Shown piece by piece: positions 1 through 10,639 of a stretch of DNA of 64,000 nt (positions are counted from its first letter, which is position 1; each line of letters opens with the position of its first letter). Under the pieces are notes generated by a model. That model searched no databases. It worked only from the letters and a program-made list of their open reading frames with translations, and was not told the origin of the DNA. The position numbers were made by a program, and so were the translations under genes. The DNA is from Mantis religiosa (lineage: Eukaryota; Arthropoda; Insecta; Mantodea; Mantidae): assembly GCA_030765055.1 (NCBI GenBank), contig CM060950.1, positions 273,593,968 to 273,657,967 on the forward strand, written 5' to 3'.

Positions 1-88
1 GCTCCATTGACCCCGGACTCATTTGAGCATCATTTCACCCATTTCATTCATCGTCCAATATGACTTAATGTTAGAGGACATAAATTAT
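1..88 (+). mobile_element. SINE-A, 3' part
   Basis: Nearly identical to the 3' body of the three minus-strand SINE-A copies at 52.06-52.30, 62.29-62.53 and 62.57-62.80 kb, here on the plus strand. It contains the shared stretch around catttgagcatcatttcacc and ends in an A-rich tail near 88. The tRNA-like head lies outside the window. Confidence 0.85.
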
Positions 89-170
89 AAAAAAAAAGAC
101 CACAACTTGGAAACAAATAAAGTAAACTGCTCGCTGACTGTAGCTACACCGAGTAAATAACTAAAAAGCT

Positions 171-238
171 CACGCGCACACACGCACACACGCATGCACG
201 CACGCACACATGCACGCACACATGCATGCATGCACGCG

Positions 239-273
<35 letters not shown>
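171..273. repeat. CA/CGCA microsatellite
   Basis: Alternating purine-pyrimidine tract of CACG, CACA and CATG units ending in a pure (CA)n run. The Cys/Val/Thr/His reading frames across it are artefacts of the repeat. Confidence 0.95.
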
Positions 274-274
<1 letters not shown>

Positions 275-1020
275 ACTGCTATCAAATTGCCTTCCCATCA
301 TGGTGCAACGCAAATAAATGCTATTAAATTGGTATCCCAATGTGGCACAACTAAAAGCCCAAAAACACAAGTAAATGACATTAAATTGACTCCCATCATG
401 AGGCAAATAATGCATTTAAAATGGTGATGACAGGAGAAGAAAATTATTTACCAAAAAACAGAGATGGATTGGGAGTAGAAGATATCGTTCAAGAAAGATG
501 ATAGAAGTGAAGAAAGAAGAAAAGACGGTAGGAGAGAAAGTCTGAGAAGAGAGAAAAGAGTGATAAGAATGATGGTTCATTATATTAAGAAATAAAAAGG
601 TAGTGAGGAAAATGAAGAATAATAAACAAGTGATAAAATTGAGGGGGAAAAGGGAGAGAAATCAGGAGAGAAAGTGTGAAAGGAAATTAGAGAAACAAAG
701 GGGGTAAAGAAAATGAGTGAATGCTGGAAAGGTTAGTACAGCAGATAGCTAATTTAGAAGCCAATAGAAAGTAGAAAATAGAAAGTAATATACTGGATTT
801 GACACAAAAGTTAGAAATGAATGCAAATTATTTAACACACAAAATGGAATGTAACACAAAGGTTTAACACTGAAAATAGAAAATAATGTAGTGGATTTGA
901 CACAAAAGTTAGAAATGAACATAAATGATTTAACATAGAAAATAAAATCTAGTAGGAAAGAATGTAGGGATGATATGGTAATATTACCACAAAGAATTGA
1001 ACAGAACAGAAATTACAAAG
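274..1020. other. No gene; purine-rich with a short tandem repeat
   Basis: A- and G-rich DNA without a usable reading frame. At about 770-945 two units of roughly 85-110 bp recur, both containing tggatttgacacaaaagtta and a following tttaacac/tttaacat. The unit would encode a charged helix, so it could be a gag or ORF1 coiled-coil relic, but I cannot assign it. Confidence 0.5.
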
Positions 1021-1255
1021 AACCAAGTTCACTCAGAGAATTACTTAAGAAAGATGTAAAATGGAGATGGACTGATGATTATCAGCAGGCTTTTCAAAAA
1101 GTAAAGGATTTATTTAAAAATACAATATTTTTGGAAAGAAACCATCTCTGACATGTCTTATTACATCTACTCTAATGCCAGTATCCAGGCATATGCTTTA
1201 ACACAGAAGGATTCAGGGGGAAATAATCATGTGATAGTAACTGCATCTATAGGAG
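1021..1255 (+). pseudogene. Ty3/gypsy-like RT-RNase H boundary fragment
   Basis: The frame from about 1022 gives a Leu-Arg-Glu-Leu-Leu run followed by the sequence WRWTDDYQQAFQKVKDLF. This matches the thumb-to-RNase H junction of Ty3/gypsy polymerases, usually WxWxxxxxxAFxxLK. A frame change follows and about 30 residues resemble the start of RNase H, with the usual Asp-Ala-Ser read as Asn-Ala-Ser. No LTRs or other pol domains are attached. It is a short, old fragment unlike the gypsy copy at 27-32 kb. Confidence 0.55.
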
Positions 1256-1821
1256 AGTGTGCCGTGAGCAGCTGTAAGAGACGGATGTATGAGCAACATG
1301 GGGAAGAAGAGTACCATGGGTAGGAATTCAGCACTACAGGGCAAGTATTGGAAGTTTTGGAAGACAGAAAATAAAAATTAATGGAGTGTTCATAATAAGC
1401 AGACAAATATGGTTGGCAATAATAATTGCCATACTGCTAATAATAGGTGGGGTAGAGCAAATTCCAGGACCTGCAGAATTGCAACAAGTTGAGCTGCTAC
1501 AGAAAGAAATGCAGAACAGCCTGGGAAAGAATATAGACGAAAACCCAGAACAGTTGAAGGTAGCAATGAGAAACTAGAGAGATAAACTTGAACAACAAAT
1601 AGAAGAATGCAGAAGGAAACTTGAAAAATTATCAAATAGATGTGATTTAGGACAAAGGGAAAGAAACTGCCTAATTTTTGGAGTGAATGAAAACCACAGA
1701 ATAAGCTCAGAGACAAATTATGGAAAAGTATCTTGGAATGGAAGCTTATGGATGGGGATTTGAAGCATTTAGAATAATGGAAAAAATAGGAGAATAATAC
1801 TGCTGTTAGTAAAATTCACTA

Positions 1822-1976
1822 TTTGTTCACAGGACATGGAGAAAGAGGAAACCACTACAATTTGCACTAATCGAGTACCAGCTGATGATTAGAACAAAAG
1901 CTCTTGAAACATGTCCTGTGAATAAACAGTGTAAGTGAAGCAATATGTCAATATCTTCTCGATTCACTTTTGTGCC
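1822..1976 (+). mobile_element. PLE terminal fragment inside LINE-A ORF1
   Basis: 155-bp insert flanked by AAAATTC(A/G)CTA at 1811-1821 and 1977-1987, 10 of 11 positions identical, a likely target-site duplication. The body is shared with fragments near 22.1, 25.2, 26.3 and 48.8 kb. It contains the hammerhead-like motif and ends in the common stretch tcaatatcttctcgattcac. Confidence 0.8.
1878..1922 (+). ncRNA. Hammerhead ribozyme-like motif, type A
   Basis: Core box CTGATGA at 1882-1888, a stem II candidate (AGAAC..GCTCT, one pair decayed) and GAAAC at 1906-1910. A reduced stem III with GTC follows at 1913-1915. CAG before the core can pair with CTG after GTC. Penelope-like elements are known to carry hammerheads with a minimal helix III. 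Activity is unknown. Confidence 0.6.
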
Positions 1977-2476
1977 AAAATTCGCTACCTTAAGGAAGAA
2001 ATGGGAAGTGATATGAAATGCAAAATTGTTATAGAACAGGAATATACAAAGGTGGCACAACAATTAAAGAAAGAGTTGATTACTAAACGGAATGAAGCAA
2101 GGACAGCTGGAAAGAAGGTCTTCATGAAAGGATTACAACTATTTATTGAAGGAGAAAACTGGAGCATGAATGTCAAGAGTAATGAACAGGAAAAAATTTG
2201 CACACATCGGCACTCCAACAAAAGTATGGCAAAGTCAACTATGTGGTGACAAATGTGGAAATAAGGGAAGAAGGAGAAGCAGAGGGACCTTTTATGATCC
2301 AATGGTCAAAAAAATTAGAGGGGGAAAATGCATTGTGGGCAGAGCAGTAGAAGACAACAACGAGGAGGAGGGGAAAACGATGACACAAGAAACAGAGGGA
2401 TCGCTGACAGCAGCAGGAAGAAGGGGGAACACCAAGGAAAAGAAAGTGGAGAAGTGAAAGTGACAAGTGATGTCTA

Positions 2477-2698
2477 TTGGGAGATTTAGAACTGCTGGAG
2501 AGAGGCAAAGTAATATATGCCAGAAATATGCAAGAGGCAAGTGAGAAAGCAAAGAAGAAGAGACTAAAAATAATAAAAATAATTAAAAAAGGAAAATGGA
2601 AAAACGAACAAAGAGAGGAGGTAACATATGAAGGGAAATTTTCACCAAGAAGATCAAGATCCAGGTCTAAATTAGAAAAGTTTATATTTAAAAAAAAA
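2477..2698 (+). pseudogene. Basic ORF1/ORF2-junction remnant of LINE-A
   Basis: The open frame is Lys/Arg-rich, with a run of Arg-Ser dipeptides near residues 59-66, before it enters the (AAT)n repeat. It lies between the ORF1 relic and the endonuclease start and probably belongs to LINE-A. No domain is recognised. The Asn- and Ile-rich continuation beyond 2,700 is repeat translation. Confidence 0.4.
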
Positions 2699-2700
2699 GA

Positions 2701-2918
<218 letters not shown>

Positions 2919-2929
2919 AGTAGGGAATG

Positions 2930-3093
2930 GGATTAATGCTGATGTTTTGGAATTTGGGTTTAAAAAAATAAGCTAACTACAGTAGGGTTCCAAAGATTAA
3001 TAGTAAACATAGACATAAGAGTAGTGGAAACTTGGCTTGAAAATAAAGTAAATATAGAGTTAGAGAAGTTTATAGAAAAAAGAGCAAACAAAA
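2930..3093 (+). pseudogene. LINE-A endonuclease N-terminus
   Basis: Two short frames carry an MLMFWNLG segment, reminiscent of the N-terminal WNxxG of apurinic-like endonucleases, and then VVETWLENK, resembling the catalytic TETWL motif. A stop separates them. The relic is cut off exactly where the minus-strand solo LTR begins (3098). Confidence 0.55.
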
Positions 3094-3097
3094 ATAG

Positions 3098-3469
3098 TGT
3101 GACTTTGTGGGTTCGTAAAATTAAAAAGTACAATTACACCACTCAAAATGTTCTTTATTTCCACCTTATTCCAATATCACAATTACAATTTAATGTACAC
3201 AATTAAAATTTTGCCTGTTCGTCTTTACACGTACACTCGGCGCGACTATACTTCTGCCCGCCACGGCTAACTCTACTCGACTGACTCTCGCCTCGCTGGT
3301 ATTGATCGGCGGCCCGAAGTTTCTCGATTCTCCTTTTATGGAGGGGGAAAACATTCTCGAAGCTTCGTGTTCCTTCGAGTGGCAGGAGGAGGGGCCACCC
3401 CTGCGTCTCCCCTCCCTCCGCCGGCCCGCATTTATTGATCGGCATCGTAGGCTGGCCGTTTGGGTAACA
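3098..3469 (-). mobile_element. Solo gypsy-type LTR
   Basis: On the minus strand it starts TGTTACCC and ends with the conserved LTR tail CGAACCCACAAAGTCACA shared by the LTRs at 5.28, 22.0 and 31.7 kb. It is flanked by ATAG at 3094-3097 and 3470-3473, a 4-bp TSD. Its 372 bp are GC-rich compared with the flanks. With no internal region, it is the product of LTR-LTR recombination. Confidence 0.85.
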
Positions 3470-3499
3470 ATAGTGATAAAGGAAGAGCATCGTAGATAC

Positions 3500-4125
3500 A
3501 GGAATTCTGATTAGGAAGGTTCTGGAAGTGAATGCAGGCACATTTTTAGTGTTCCTTATATGTTCTTTAGTTCTGATGTCCAAATTTCTTTTTGTCCTTC
3601 CTATATAAATTTTAGGGCAAGTTTCACATTTGATGTCATAGATTCCTGGTTTCTCTTTTGTAGTAATTGAAATTTTAGGGGGCCTTGTAACAAATTCCTG
3701 ATATTGAATCTATTTTGAGATGCAAGAACTAAGTTGTGTGCTGAGAAGATTTATTGGTTTGATGGGTGGAAGGTAAATTTCTTAAAAATTTTGTTCTCCT
3801 TTGCTCCTGTAGGTTCTAGGGTAGTGGTTTCTTTTATTTTCTTAGCCTTGTTGGGTTTGTTAATTTTTTGTCCACTAAATCTGGGTTGAAACCGTTGCAC
3901 ATAGCTACCGTTTTTATGTTTAGGCATTCTTCTTGATAATCTTCTCTGTTTAGTGGAAAGTTGATCATATGAAAGATTAAATTGTTGAAAATAGCATGTT
4001 GGTGTTGTTTTGGGTTGAAACTGTTGTTCTTCTGACATCAGAACTAAAGAACATATAAGGAACATTAAAAACAAAACAGTGTAAGTGAAGCAATGTGTCA
4101 ATATCTTCTTGATTCACTTCTATAT
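3500..4125 (-). mobile_element. PLE remnant with fold-back end
   Basis: Minus-strand frames encode a GIY-YIG endonuclease segment (GIYDIKCETCPKIYIG, about 3,590-3,650) and more PLE sequence up to about 4,030. Right of that, about 4,035-4,075 encodes the IRTKEHIRNIKN segment again on the plus strand and runs into the PLE tail ending gattcact at about 4,121. The element is therefore an inverted fold-back like the one at 25.2-26.4 kb. No intact ORF remains. Confidence 0.7.
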
Positions 4126-4139
4126 TGGGATTATTAATG

Positions 4140-4345
4140 TTTGTTAGAGGAAAAGAAAAGAATGGTAGGAAAGTATAAAAAGGAAATTAAGAGATGCAAT
4201 AGAAGAAAAAGATAGTAAAATAGTATGGGAAATAGCGTAAAAAGCAAATAAGAATGAGGGGAAAGGATCCAAAATATCATCTCAGGAATGGTTAAAGTAT
4301 TTTAGAGGCTTAATAGATGATGAAGGATTGGATAGGGACATTAAT
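4140..4345 (+). pseudogene. LINE-A endonuclease-RT linker
   Basis: Plus-strand frames contain a basic KYKKEIKRCNRR stretch and then ISSQEWLKYFRGLIDDEGLD, typical of the region before the RT palm of LINEs. It is broken by stops and ends where the 3' tail of minus-strand LINE-B begins. The expected continuation is found at 8651. Confidence 0.55.
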
Positions 4346-5283
4346 AATGATGATGACGATGATTTTATTGTCATTAAGTTTTACAGCAATAGGCAACGTC
4401 AGATTGATACGTCAAATTATAAATAATATTACATTAATATAAAACAAAGTATGCACAGAATTTGAAGTGTAATGTTATACATTTGATACAAAGTAATACA
4501 GCTTACAAATTATAAAATATATAGTATAGGTACCCCAAGTATAGAGTCATATAATTTATGTTTAAAAGTTATTGTAGGACATTGTTTTAAGTCAAAAGGT
4601 AGCTTATTATATATCTTAGAACCTATTACTTCAAAACTCCTGAGTTGTAGTCAATGTGCAATAGGGAACATCAATATGTTGGCATGATCTGGTATTATAC
4701 GAGTATATATCTTTTCTTTTATGTAATTCTGATGAACGGCTTTTTATATATAATAATAGGGTGCAAATGTATAGATTTATTACAGTCATTATTCTTAATT
4801 TAATAAATAGAAGTATGCAGTGGGCTAGCCTAGATTCATCAGTCATTATTTGAATAACCATCTTTTGCAACAGAAGTATATTGGAAACATGTGGGCTGTT
4901 ACCCCATAGTAACATACAATATGCAATAATGCTATGAAAAACTGCAAAATATGCTGATCGAAAATAAGCTTTAGGTATGTGCATTTATAGATTTCTAATT
5001 AAATATATAACTCTGGACAGTTTAGACATTATGTGCTCAATATGTGGTGCCCAGAATAATTAACTGTCTATTACTACACCTAAGAATTTTACAATTTCCG
5101 AGTTATTAGCTATAGGAGTATCCCTGCAGTTCAGAATCATGTGTTGAGTTTTGTTCTCATTAAGTAAGAATCCATTAGCTCTAAACCATGTATCGGCTTG
5201 GGTCAGTGTGCTTTCGACCGTAGATTTAGGTGACTGAAGTCTTCACTCATATTTAAGAAAGTGGTATCATCGGCATATAGTAT

Positions 5284-5837
5284 TGTAACGCGAGCGCTGG
5301 AACACCCTGTGAACCAGCTGGGAACGGAAGGCAGGGGAGGACCGCGTTAGCCACACCTCCCCCTCGTTTGTCTTGTAGTGGTGACAGGCAGTGGTTGGGA
5401 GGAAAAACATCAGTGTGCCGTCTGTTTCTGCCCACCTGGTTCCAGAAATTACGGAATCTGGAACATTCTCCTGGTCACTAGAAACCGGCGATATTCCTAT
5501 ATAAAGAGGGTTACAGACAGACAGGGGAGTTGGTCAATCAGTTGGTTAGTGTGTGTGAGTGAGGACAGTTCTTGGTGTAAGAAGGCAGTGTTAGTCAGTG
5601 ACGTGTTAATGAACGGAAAGATTGTGCAACGGAAGACTGTACGTAACTGTGAATGTGTACCGGAGCTTACGTAACCGCGAGTACAGTGAAATTGTAACGG
5701 ACGAACTGGTGAATTGTAATTGTTGCAGCACGTAATTCTGTGTAATTGGCAAGTGTTTAACTGTAAGTCGGTGGAAATAAAGAACATTGTTGAGTGGTGT
5801 AATTGGACTTTTTATTTCACGAACCCACAAAGTCACA
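5284..5837 (+). mobile_element. Solo gypsy-type LTR in LINE-B
   Basis: 554 bp starting TGTAACGCG and ending GAACCCACAAAGTCACA, flanked by GTAT at 5280-5283 and 5838-5841 (4-bp TSD). Near the 3' end it has AATAAAGAACATT, a likely polyadenylation signal seen in all LTRs of this group. A 98-aa frame through it is not a recognised protein. Confidence 0.9.
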
Positions 5838-6870
5838 GTATTGAGTGTGAGATCACAAAAGATGGGAGATCATTTATCATTAATCATTACTATTAATTAA
5901 TCATTATTATTAAAAATAATAAAGGTCCAAGTATTGAACCCTGTGGGACACCATATTTTATCTTGGCTATTTTTTGTTTCTCATTTTTTGATTTCCTAAA
6001 CAGACCACCTGCTTCCTGTTTACTGGGCAGGATCTGAGAAATTCAATAGCAGGACTTTTGATTCTATAGATATTTAATTTATGAAGTAGATAGGTATGGT
6101 CTTCACAGTTAAAAGCTTTACGTGGGTCACAGAAGGTGGCTTGTGCACAATTTTTCTTTTCAAACACTTAAAGTACTATTATTAAATTTTAGATGAGTCG
6201 TATTTAAGTACTATTTGAATCAATGAAATTATAGCATCAGTGGTGGATTTTCCTTTTCGGAAACCGAACTGTGATTGTGTTATTAAGTTATTTGATTCAA
6301 GACAATTATATAGTTGGTCATACATAAGCAGCTCTAGCTCTTTTGAGAATATGGGTACTAGAAATATGGGATGATAACTAGCTGAGTGGGTTTTGTCTCG
6401 GTTTTTGTACATTGGAATAACTTTCGACACTTTTAGTGCATCTGGGAAAATTCCCTCTATAAGGCATTTGTTTAGACTGAAGGTAAGCGGGTCTACGATA
6501 CAATCTATAACCTTTTTTATTGTATTGTTAGACAAACCATAAATATTCGTGCTATCCGATGGCTTGAATCTGTTCACCATTCTTAGCACTGATTCAGGAG
6601 TTACTACTCAGAAAACAAATTCCAAGTTATGTCATATTATGATCTTTTATTAAATCTGTTGCAGATTCAGCAGGACAAATAATGTTACCTCTTATTTCTT
6701 CAACAGATATTATGCAAAACATATTAAAATTGTCAGGGGAAATTTCTATTACATCATCTTTGTGATCTCTAGCAATGGAATTGATTAAACTCTGCGCCTT
6801 CTTACATTTATTACTTTTTGATTCTATACTTTTGAAGTTATGAAGCCTTTTTTATTCATTTATGCAAGAT

Positions 6871-7000
6871 TGGAGGAATTTAGTAACAGTGATGTCAAAA
6901 TTACTCGGAAAAACTATTTGTAGTCGGTTTATTGACACTTCATCACTTACGTTTGTGATGAAGAGTCAGTAAATTGACTACAAATAGTTTTTCCGATTAT
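6871..7000. repeat. Long hairpin (42-bp arms) with an 80-bp dispersed unit
   Basis: Arms 6905-6946 and 6955-6996 pair at 38 of 42 positions around an 8-nt loop; the outer 21 bp are perfect. The left arm plus the preceding ggaggaatttagtaacagtg forms an 80-bp unit that recurs at 7998-8076. It sits inside LINE-B and breaks its coding frame. Confidence 0.85.
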
Positions 7001-7997
7001 ACTCATTTCTTGCAATTATATAATACTGCCTAGCCAATCCGTGTTTTCTTTCCTAAATAAACTTAAATACATCAATGTTTTTTGTTTCATGTCAGCTAGT
7101 TGCAGGGTATACCAATCATTTATTTTATTTTCAGTACTTTTCTTTCTAATAAAGTTAATGTTGACAGTGCATTTACATTCAGGAATACACAGTTCAAAAG
7201 TATTTTTAAAGGTAGTGAAAAATCTTGGGAAGATTTCTTCAGCGGACATTGGGTTAGCAAGTTGAGATTTACAAAGTACATCCATTCTATATTGCATAGT
7301 GACATACTAAAGTTTGAGAGTTTGATTTCTGTTATAGGCCTTGAGATCACCTGTTTTGTTTTTATCTTTGAAGTCAATTTGCTGTTTTGTATAAAATCTT
7401 TTATCTTGAGTCAGACTGAATCATGATCTGAATAACGAAAGGGTACTGTGTCACATGTTATTCACTTTAAATTAATATTAGTACATATATTATCTAGGCA
7501 GGCAGATTCTCTTGTGGGTTTATAGTTATTGCATTTGAAATTAACTTGTGTGAAAATGTTTATAAACTCTTTTACATTTTGTTTATCTAATATGTCAAAA
7601 TCTGCATTTAAATCTCCACCAATTACAATGTTAAAGTGTTTCCATTTTGGCTTTAAGAGAAAGTTGAAGACCTCCTCGAGTTTTTCAAGAAAGATACTAG
7701 GGTTTCCCTTGGGAGACATGTACAGTACTATTATAATTAGTTTAAATTCTTTACCTCTTGCCTCAATACAAAATGAGTCTAGCTGAGTACACTACAATAA
7801 GAAACAAAGTATTTACTGATATATATTGCTGTTCCCTCATGTATATGATGCTGCCTATTATAACTGCTTACTAACTTAAAGTCCTCTAGTTTACTAAAAG
7901 TTATTTCATTATTTTTCTACCAATGCTCACATACACATAGAAACTCAAAGTAATTTTCAGATGCAAATTCATTAATTAGTAATAGCTTATGTGTGTT

Positions 7998-8076
7998 TGG
8001 AGGAATTTAGTAACAGTGATGTCAAAATTAACCGTAAAACTATTTGTAGTCGGTTTATTGACACTCGTCACTTACT
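7998..8076 (+). repeat. Second copy of the 80-bp unit
   Basis: Matches 6871-6950 with a few changes, including the shared ctatttgtagtcggtttatt. It abuts the upstream end of LINE-B on one side and PLE sequence on the other. Confidence 0.8.
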
Positions 8077-8179
8077 TTTTTATATTATTGAGGGAGTAGT
8101 TTCAAAGGCCATTACCTCCATTTTCAACCTCTCTCCAACTAGCATCTGTTGTCGTCTGCTCTCCTCTCTCTGGCGGTGG

Positions 8180-8375
8180 AACTATGAACTTCTTTGTCAA
8201 ATTATCTACATGGAAAAATAAGAACCACATAATAAACTTCGAAATCCCACCAGTATAAGAGTAATATGCAGCATAAGAGCCGAAGATGCAAACGATGATT
8301 TGCGAAACATGTCCTCAAAATAGGTACGTAAGTGAAGCAGATGTATAATAAATACGACTCATCTATAAATTAATA
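8180..8375 (+). mobile_element. PLE 3' end (type B), plus strand
   Basis: Encodes KNHIINFEIPP, the conserved C-terminal end of PLE endonuclease ORFs (compare KNQLMNFEIPPEEN at 41.4 kb), followed by the type B hammerhead-like motif and the common tail aataaatacgactcatctat. Upstream 8,080-8,180 has no clear coding match. Confidence 0.65.
8276..8318 (+). ncRNA. Hammerhead-like motif, type B
   Basis: CCGAAGA core (8280-8286, standard CTGANGA with one change), stem II GCAAA..TTTGC, then GAAAC and ATGTC. The same structure occurs on the minus strand at 10103-10145 and 41257-41300. The core change may reduce activity. Confidence 0.5.
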
Positions 8376-8645
8376 ATGCTTATGATAGTTTGAAGCGATG
8401 CTATTTCTTCCACTTCTCAATTCACAGACACCCATGCCGCTGTGTTCTTCTATTGTCAACTTTTTGTTGCATCCAAATTTCGCATGCTGTTATCTTCATA
8501 TGTGTAGCTTTCTTCACCTCTAAAATTAATATTGCCATTGACTTTTCCAACATTATTTGAGATTTCTTGGTGAATAGTGTTTAATTTCAGCATCCTGCTT
8601 CGTGTCACCATACCACTTGCCACCATCTTGTACATGGCTTAGAAG
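8376..8645. other. No recognisable feature
   Basis: AT-rich sequence between the PLE tail and the LINE-A RT fragment. I find no coding similarity, repeat or RNA signal. Confidence 0.6.
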
Positions 8646-8650
8646 GCTAG

Positions 8651-9650
8651 ATGAGAAAAATAATTAAAAATAGAATATTTGACGGTAAGTTTACATTGCT
8701 GGAAGTATACCAACAGTTAAAAACTGAAAAAAAATGTAAAGCAGTGGGGATAGATGAGATTCCAGGAGTCTTTTGGAAAAAATATGGCAATACGAGGAAA
8801 GGTGAAAATATAATGACAAATCTGTTAAATAAAGTTAAAGAAAAGGAAGAGATACCAGAGTGCTTAAAAGTAAGTATGGTAGTACCAATATACAAAAGGA
8901 AAGGAAGAGAAAATAAAGCAGGGAATTACAGGGGCATAAACTAAACTATACTAGGTGAAGTTTATTTAAGGATATTAGCTAACAGGTTAAGGGATTGAGC
9001 GAAAGCAGAAGGAAAGTTGCTGATGATGGGGACGAGCCGGTCTCCGAAACAATTGTTCAAGTAAGGATATTTTAAGTGATGTTGTGTTTGAATACCAACT
9101 CATTACTTCAATTGTTATATACATCACTGTTTCTAACCTTTTGCTTCAAATAATAGTAGATAATGTATTTACAATGACAGTTATTGATCAATGTCTGACT
9201 AGGAAAAGAGGTAGAGTATATATGGCTTTTGCAGACTTTGAAAAAGCATTTGATACAATAAACAGAGATAACTAATATAGAAACTGAGATTAAAAGAAGT
9301 GCTCAGTTTGTAAAAGAAATAACTAAGATATACAAAGAAAATAAATTTCATTTAAGGTATGAAAGGAATAGAATCACAGAGATGACAGAACGGAAGTTAT
9401 GTTTAAGACAAGGCTGTAAAGTAATTCCCATCTTATTTAATTTATTTATGGATGATATAGTGGAGAGAGTGAAAGGAAGAAATCAGCTCGACCTGATAAT
9501 AGAAAATAAAGAGATACCAGGGTTATATGCAAATTTTTCTAACAGTAGGAACTATAACAGCATTAGAATTACAAAGAGCAATGAAAGAAATATAGAAGTT
9601 CTATGAAGATTGAGGAACTAAAAAAGTCAGAAGTGATTTTTGTAAAAAAT
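8651..9650 (+). pseudogene. LINE-A reverse transcriptase
   Basis: Frames in order: FTLLEVYQQLK and KAVGIDEIP at 8,690-8,770, VVPIYKRKGR and NYRGI before 8,940, then an insertion at about 9,016-9,165. The RT resumes with DNVFTMTVIDQCL and FADFEKAFDTINRDN (9,150-9,273), and RLRQGC..ILFNLFMDDI follows at 9,400-9,460. The usual YADD box region is broken. Several stops and shifts make it inactive. It continues in order in the thumb-like segment at 12.1 kb. Confidence 0.7.
9016..9165 (+). mobile_element. PLE end fragment with type C hammerhead-like motif
   Basis: Interrupts the LINE-A RT between its GKLL and DNVFTM segments. CTGATGA at 9020-9026, stem II GGGGAC..GTCTCC and GAAAC at 9046-9050 form a strong hammerhead core, followed by aattGTTC. 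The remainder is AT-rich without coding. Confidence 0.6.
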
Positions 9651-10019
9651 TGAAGCTACTGACAGTGAAGCAATTCAAATTATATTAATTTTGATTTGAA
9701 AACTTTAAATTGGAATTAACACTGTGAAGTAATGTAATAATTAAAATTATACAATGAGTTGACTGAGACACTTTGTACTTCACATACCACAAATTTTCTT
9801 TCAGTGTATTCCACCTCCACTCTGGCATTATCAAGAAATTGTCAACTGGCTAGAACCTTGGTGTTTCAGCTGATCATGGTTCTCCAGAGATGAGACATCT
9901 GGTGACAATCCACTGAGGTTAAGTAAAGTATTTTCTTCTGATGGAATGTCAAAAACCATTAAGTGTGTTTCTAATTTCTTAATATAAATGTTTTCCCAGA
10001 TTGAGATTTAACTGTATTG

Positions 10020-10219
10020 GAACACCACAGTGAAGCGAAATAATTATTAATTTTTAGATGAGTCGTATTTATTACACACCTGCTTCACTTTTGTACCTAT
10101 TTTGAGGACATGTTTCGCAAATCATCGTTTGCATCTTCGGCTCTTATGTGACTAAAGCTTGATCCAGTGGTGTTGGTAATTCTAGAGTTGCTGCTGCCAT
10201 CTGTTGATTTAGTGATGAG
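10020..10219 (-). mobile_element. PLE 3' end (type B) inside the left inverted repeat
   Basis: Minus-strand reading gives TDGSSNSRITNTTGSSFS and then the type B hammerhead-like motif (10103-10145), nearly identical to the PLE end at 41.2 kb. It splits the left arm of the surrounding transposon. Confidence 0.75.
10103..10145 (-). ncRNA. Hammerhead-like motif, type B
   Basis: On the minus strand: CCGAAGA, stem II GCAAA..TTTGC, GAAAC and ATGTC, as at 8276-8318. Confidence 0.5.
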
Positions 10220-10639
10220 AGAGAGATGTTTAATTCTTGATTCAAATGAACTGACTTTAGTAAGGTAGCTATGAAATAGGAATGAACATAAGGCGGGGCT
10301 AGGTGTGGCTGGTCTATTGCTACTAGCCAGTGTAGTGCATGCAGCATTGCACAGTTAAGCAAGCATACTGGCTTGCTTTGCCAAATCATATGGCTAATTT
10401 CTTTGCATGTTCTAAAGATACTAATTACAGAATTATTTTGTTTTTCCCATGTTACAGAGCTACAGCTATTTTTGACTGTGCAAACCCCATGTTTGTAGCA
10501 CATCTAGTTTTGGAGATACTGAAAGATAAGACTCCTGACTAGAAAGAAAAGCACACATGTGCTATGCTGCAGTTTCTTTTTGTACCTTGCATTCAGTTAA
10601 GTGGTGGTCTTTTAAGGGTGCACGCCTGCTTTTCAAAGT

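Larger units (their letters stand above)
1386..2457 (+). pseudogene. LINE-A ORF1 (coiled coil, RRM-like)
   Basis: The reading frame opens with a hydrophobic segment (residues about 9-22) followed by GGVEQIPGP, which resembles a degenerate 2A-like motif. A charged coiled coil follows. One in-frame TAG at 1575-1577 interrupts it before NCLIFGVNE, the entry to the RRM-like domain of many LINE ORF1 proteins. After a PLE insertion (1822-1976) the C-terminal domain resumes around 1985-2165, with basic and Gly-Lys-Lys motifs typical of ORF1 nucleic-acid-binding domains. Stops and frame changes make it non-functional. It is co-oriented with the LINE-A endonuclease and RT pieces downstream, so I treat it as their ORF1; that link is inference. 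Confidence 0.65.
4345..7995 (-). mobile_element. LINE-B (CR1/Jockey group), degraded
   Basis: Read right to left: endonuclease entry (7,985-7,740), the endonuclease motif IGGDLNAD (7,719-7,462), linker, and RT with FGFRKGKSTTDAI in the frame at 6,589-6,182. The RT motif FCDPRKAFNCEDH follows at about 6,130, then WGNSPHVS and the C-terminal YSYNTRS motif (4,984-4,631). The 3' end is AATGACAATAAAATCATC with an (ATC)n tail at 4,345-4,385. At least four frame breaks, a solo LTR at 5284-5837 and a hairpin insertion near 6,871-7,000 interrupt it. Clade assignment rests on motif style only. Confidence 0.75.

Noticed and set aside
750..960. CRISPR-like repeat array
   Set aside because: Only two or three imperfect repeats without uniform spacers, in a eukaryotic context.
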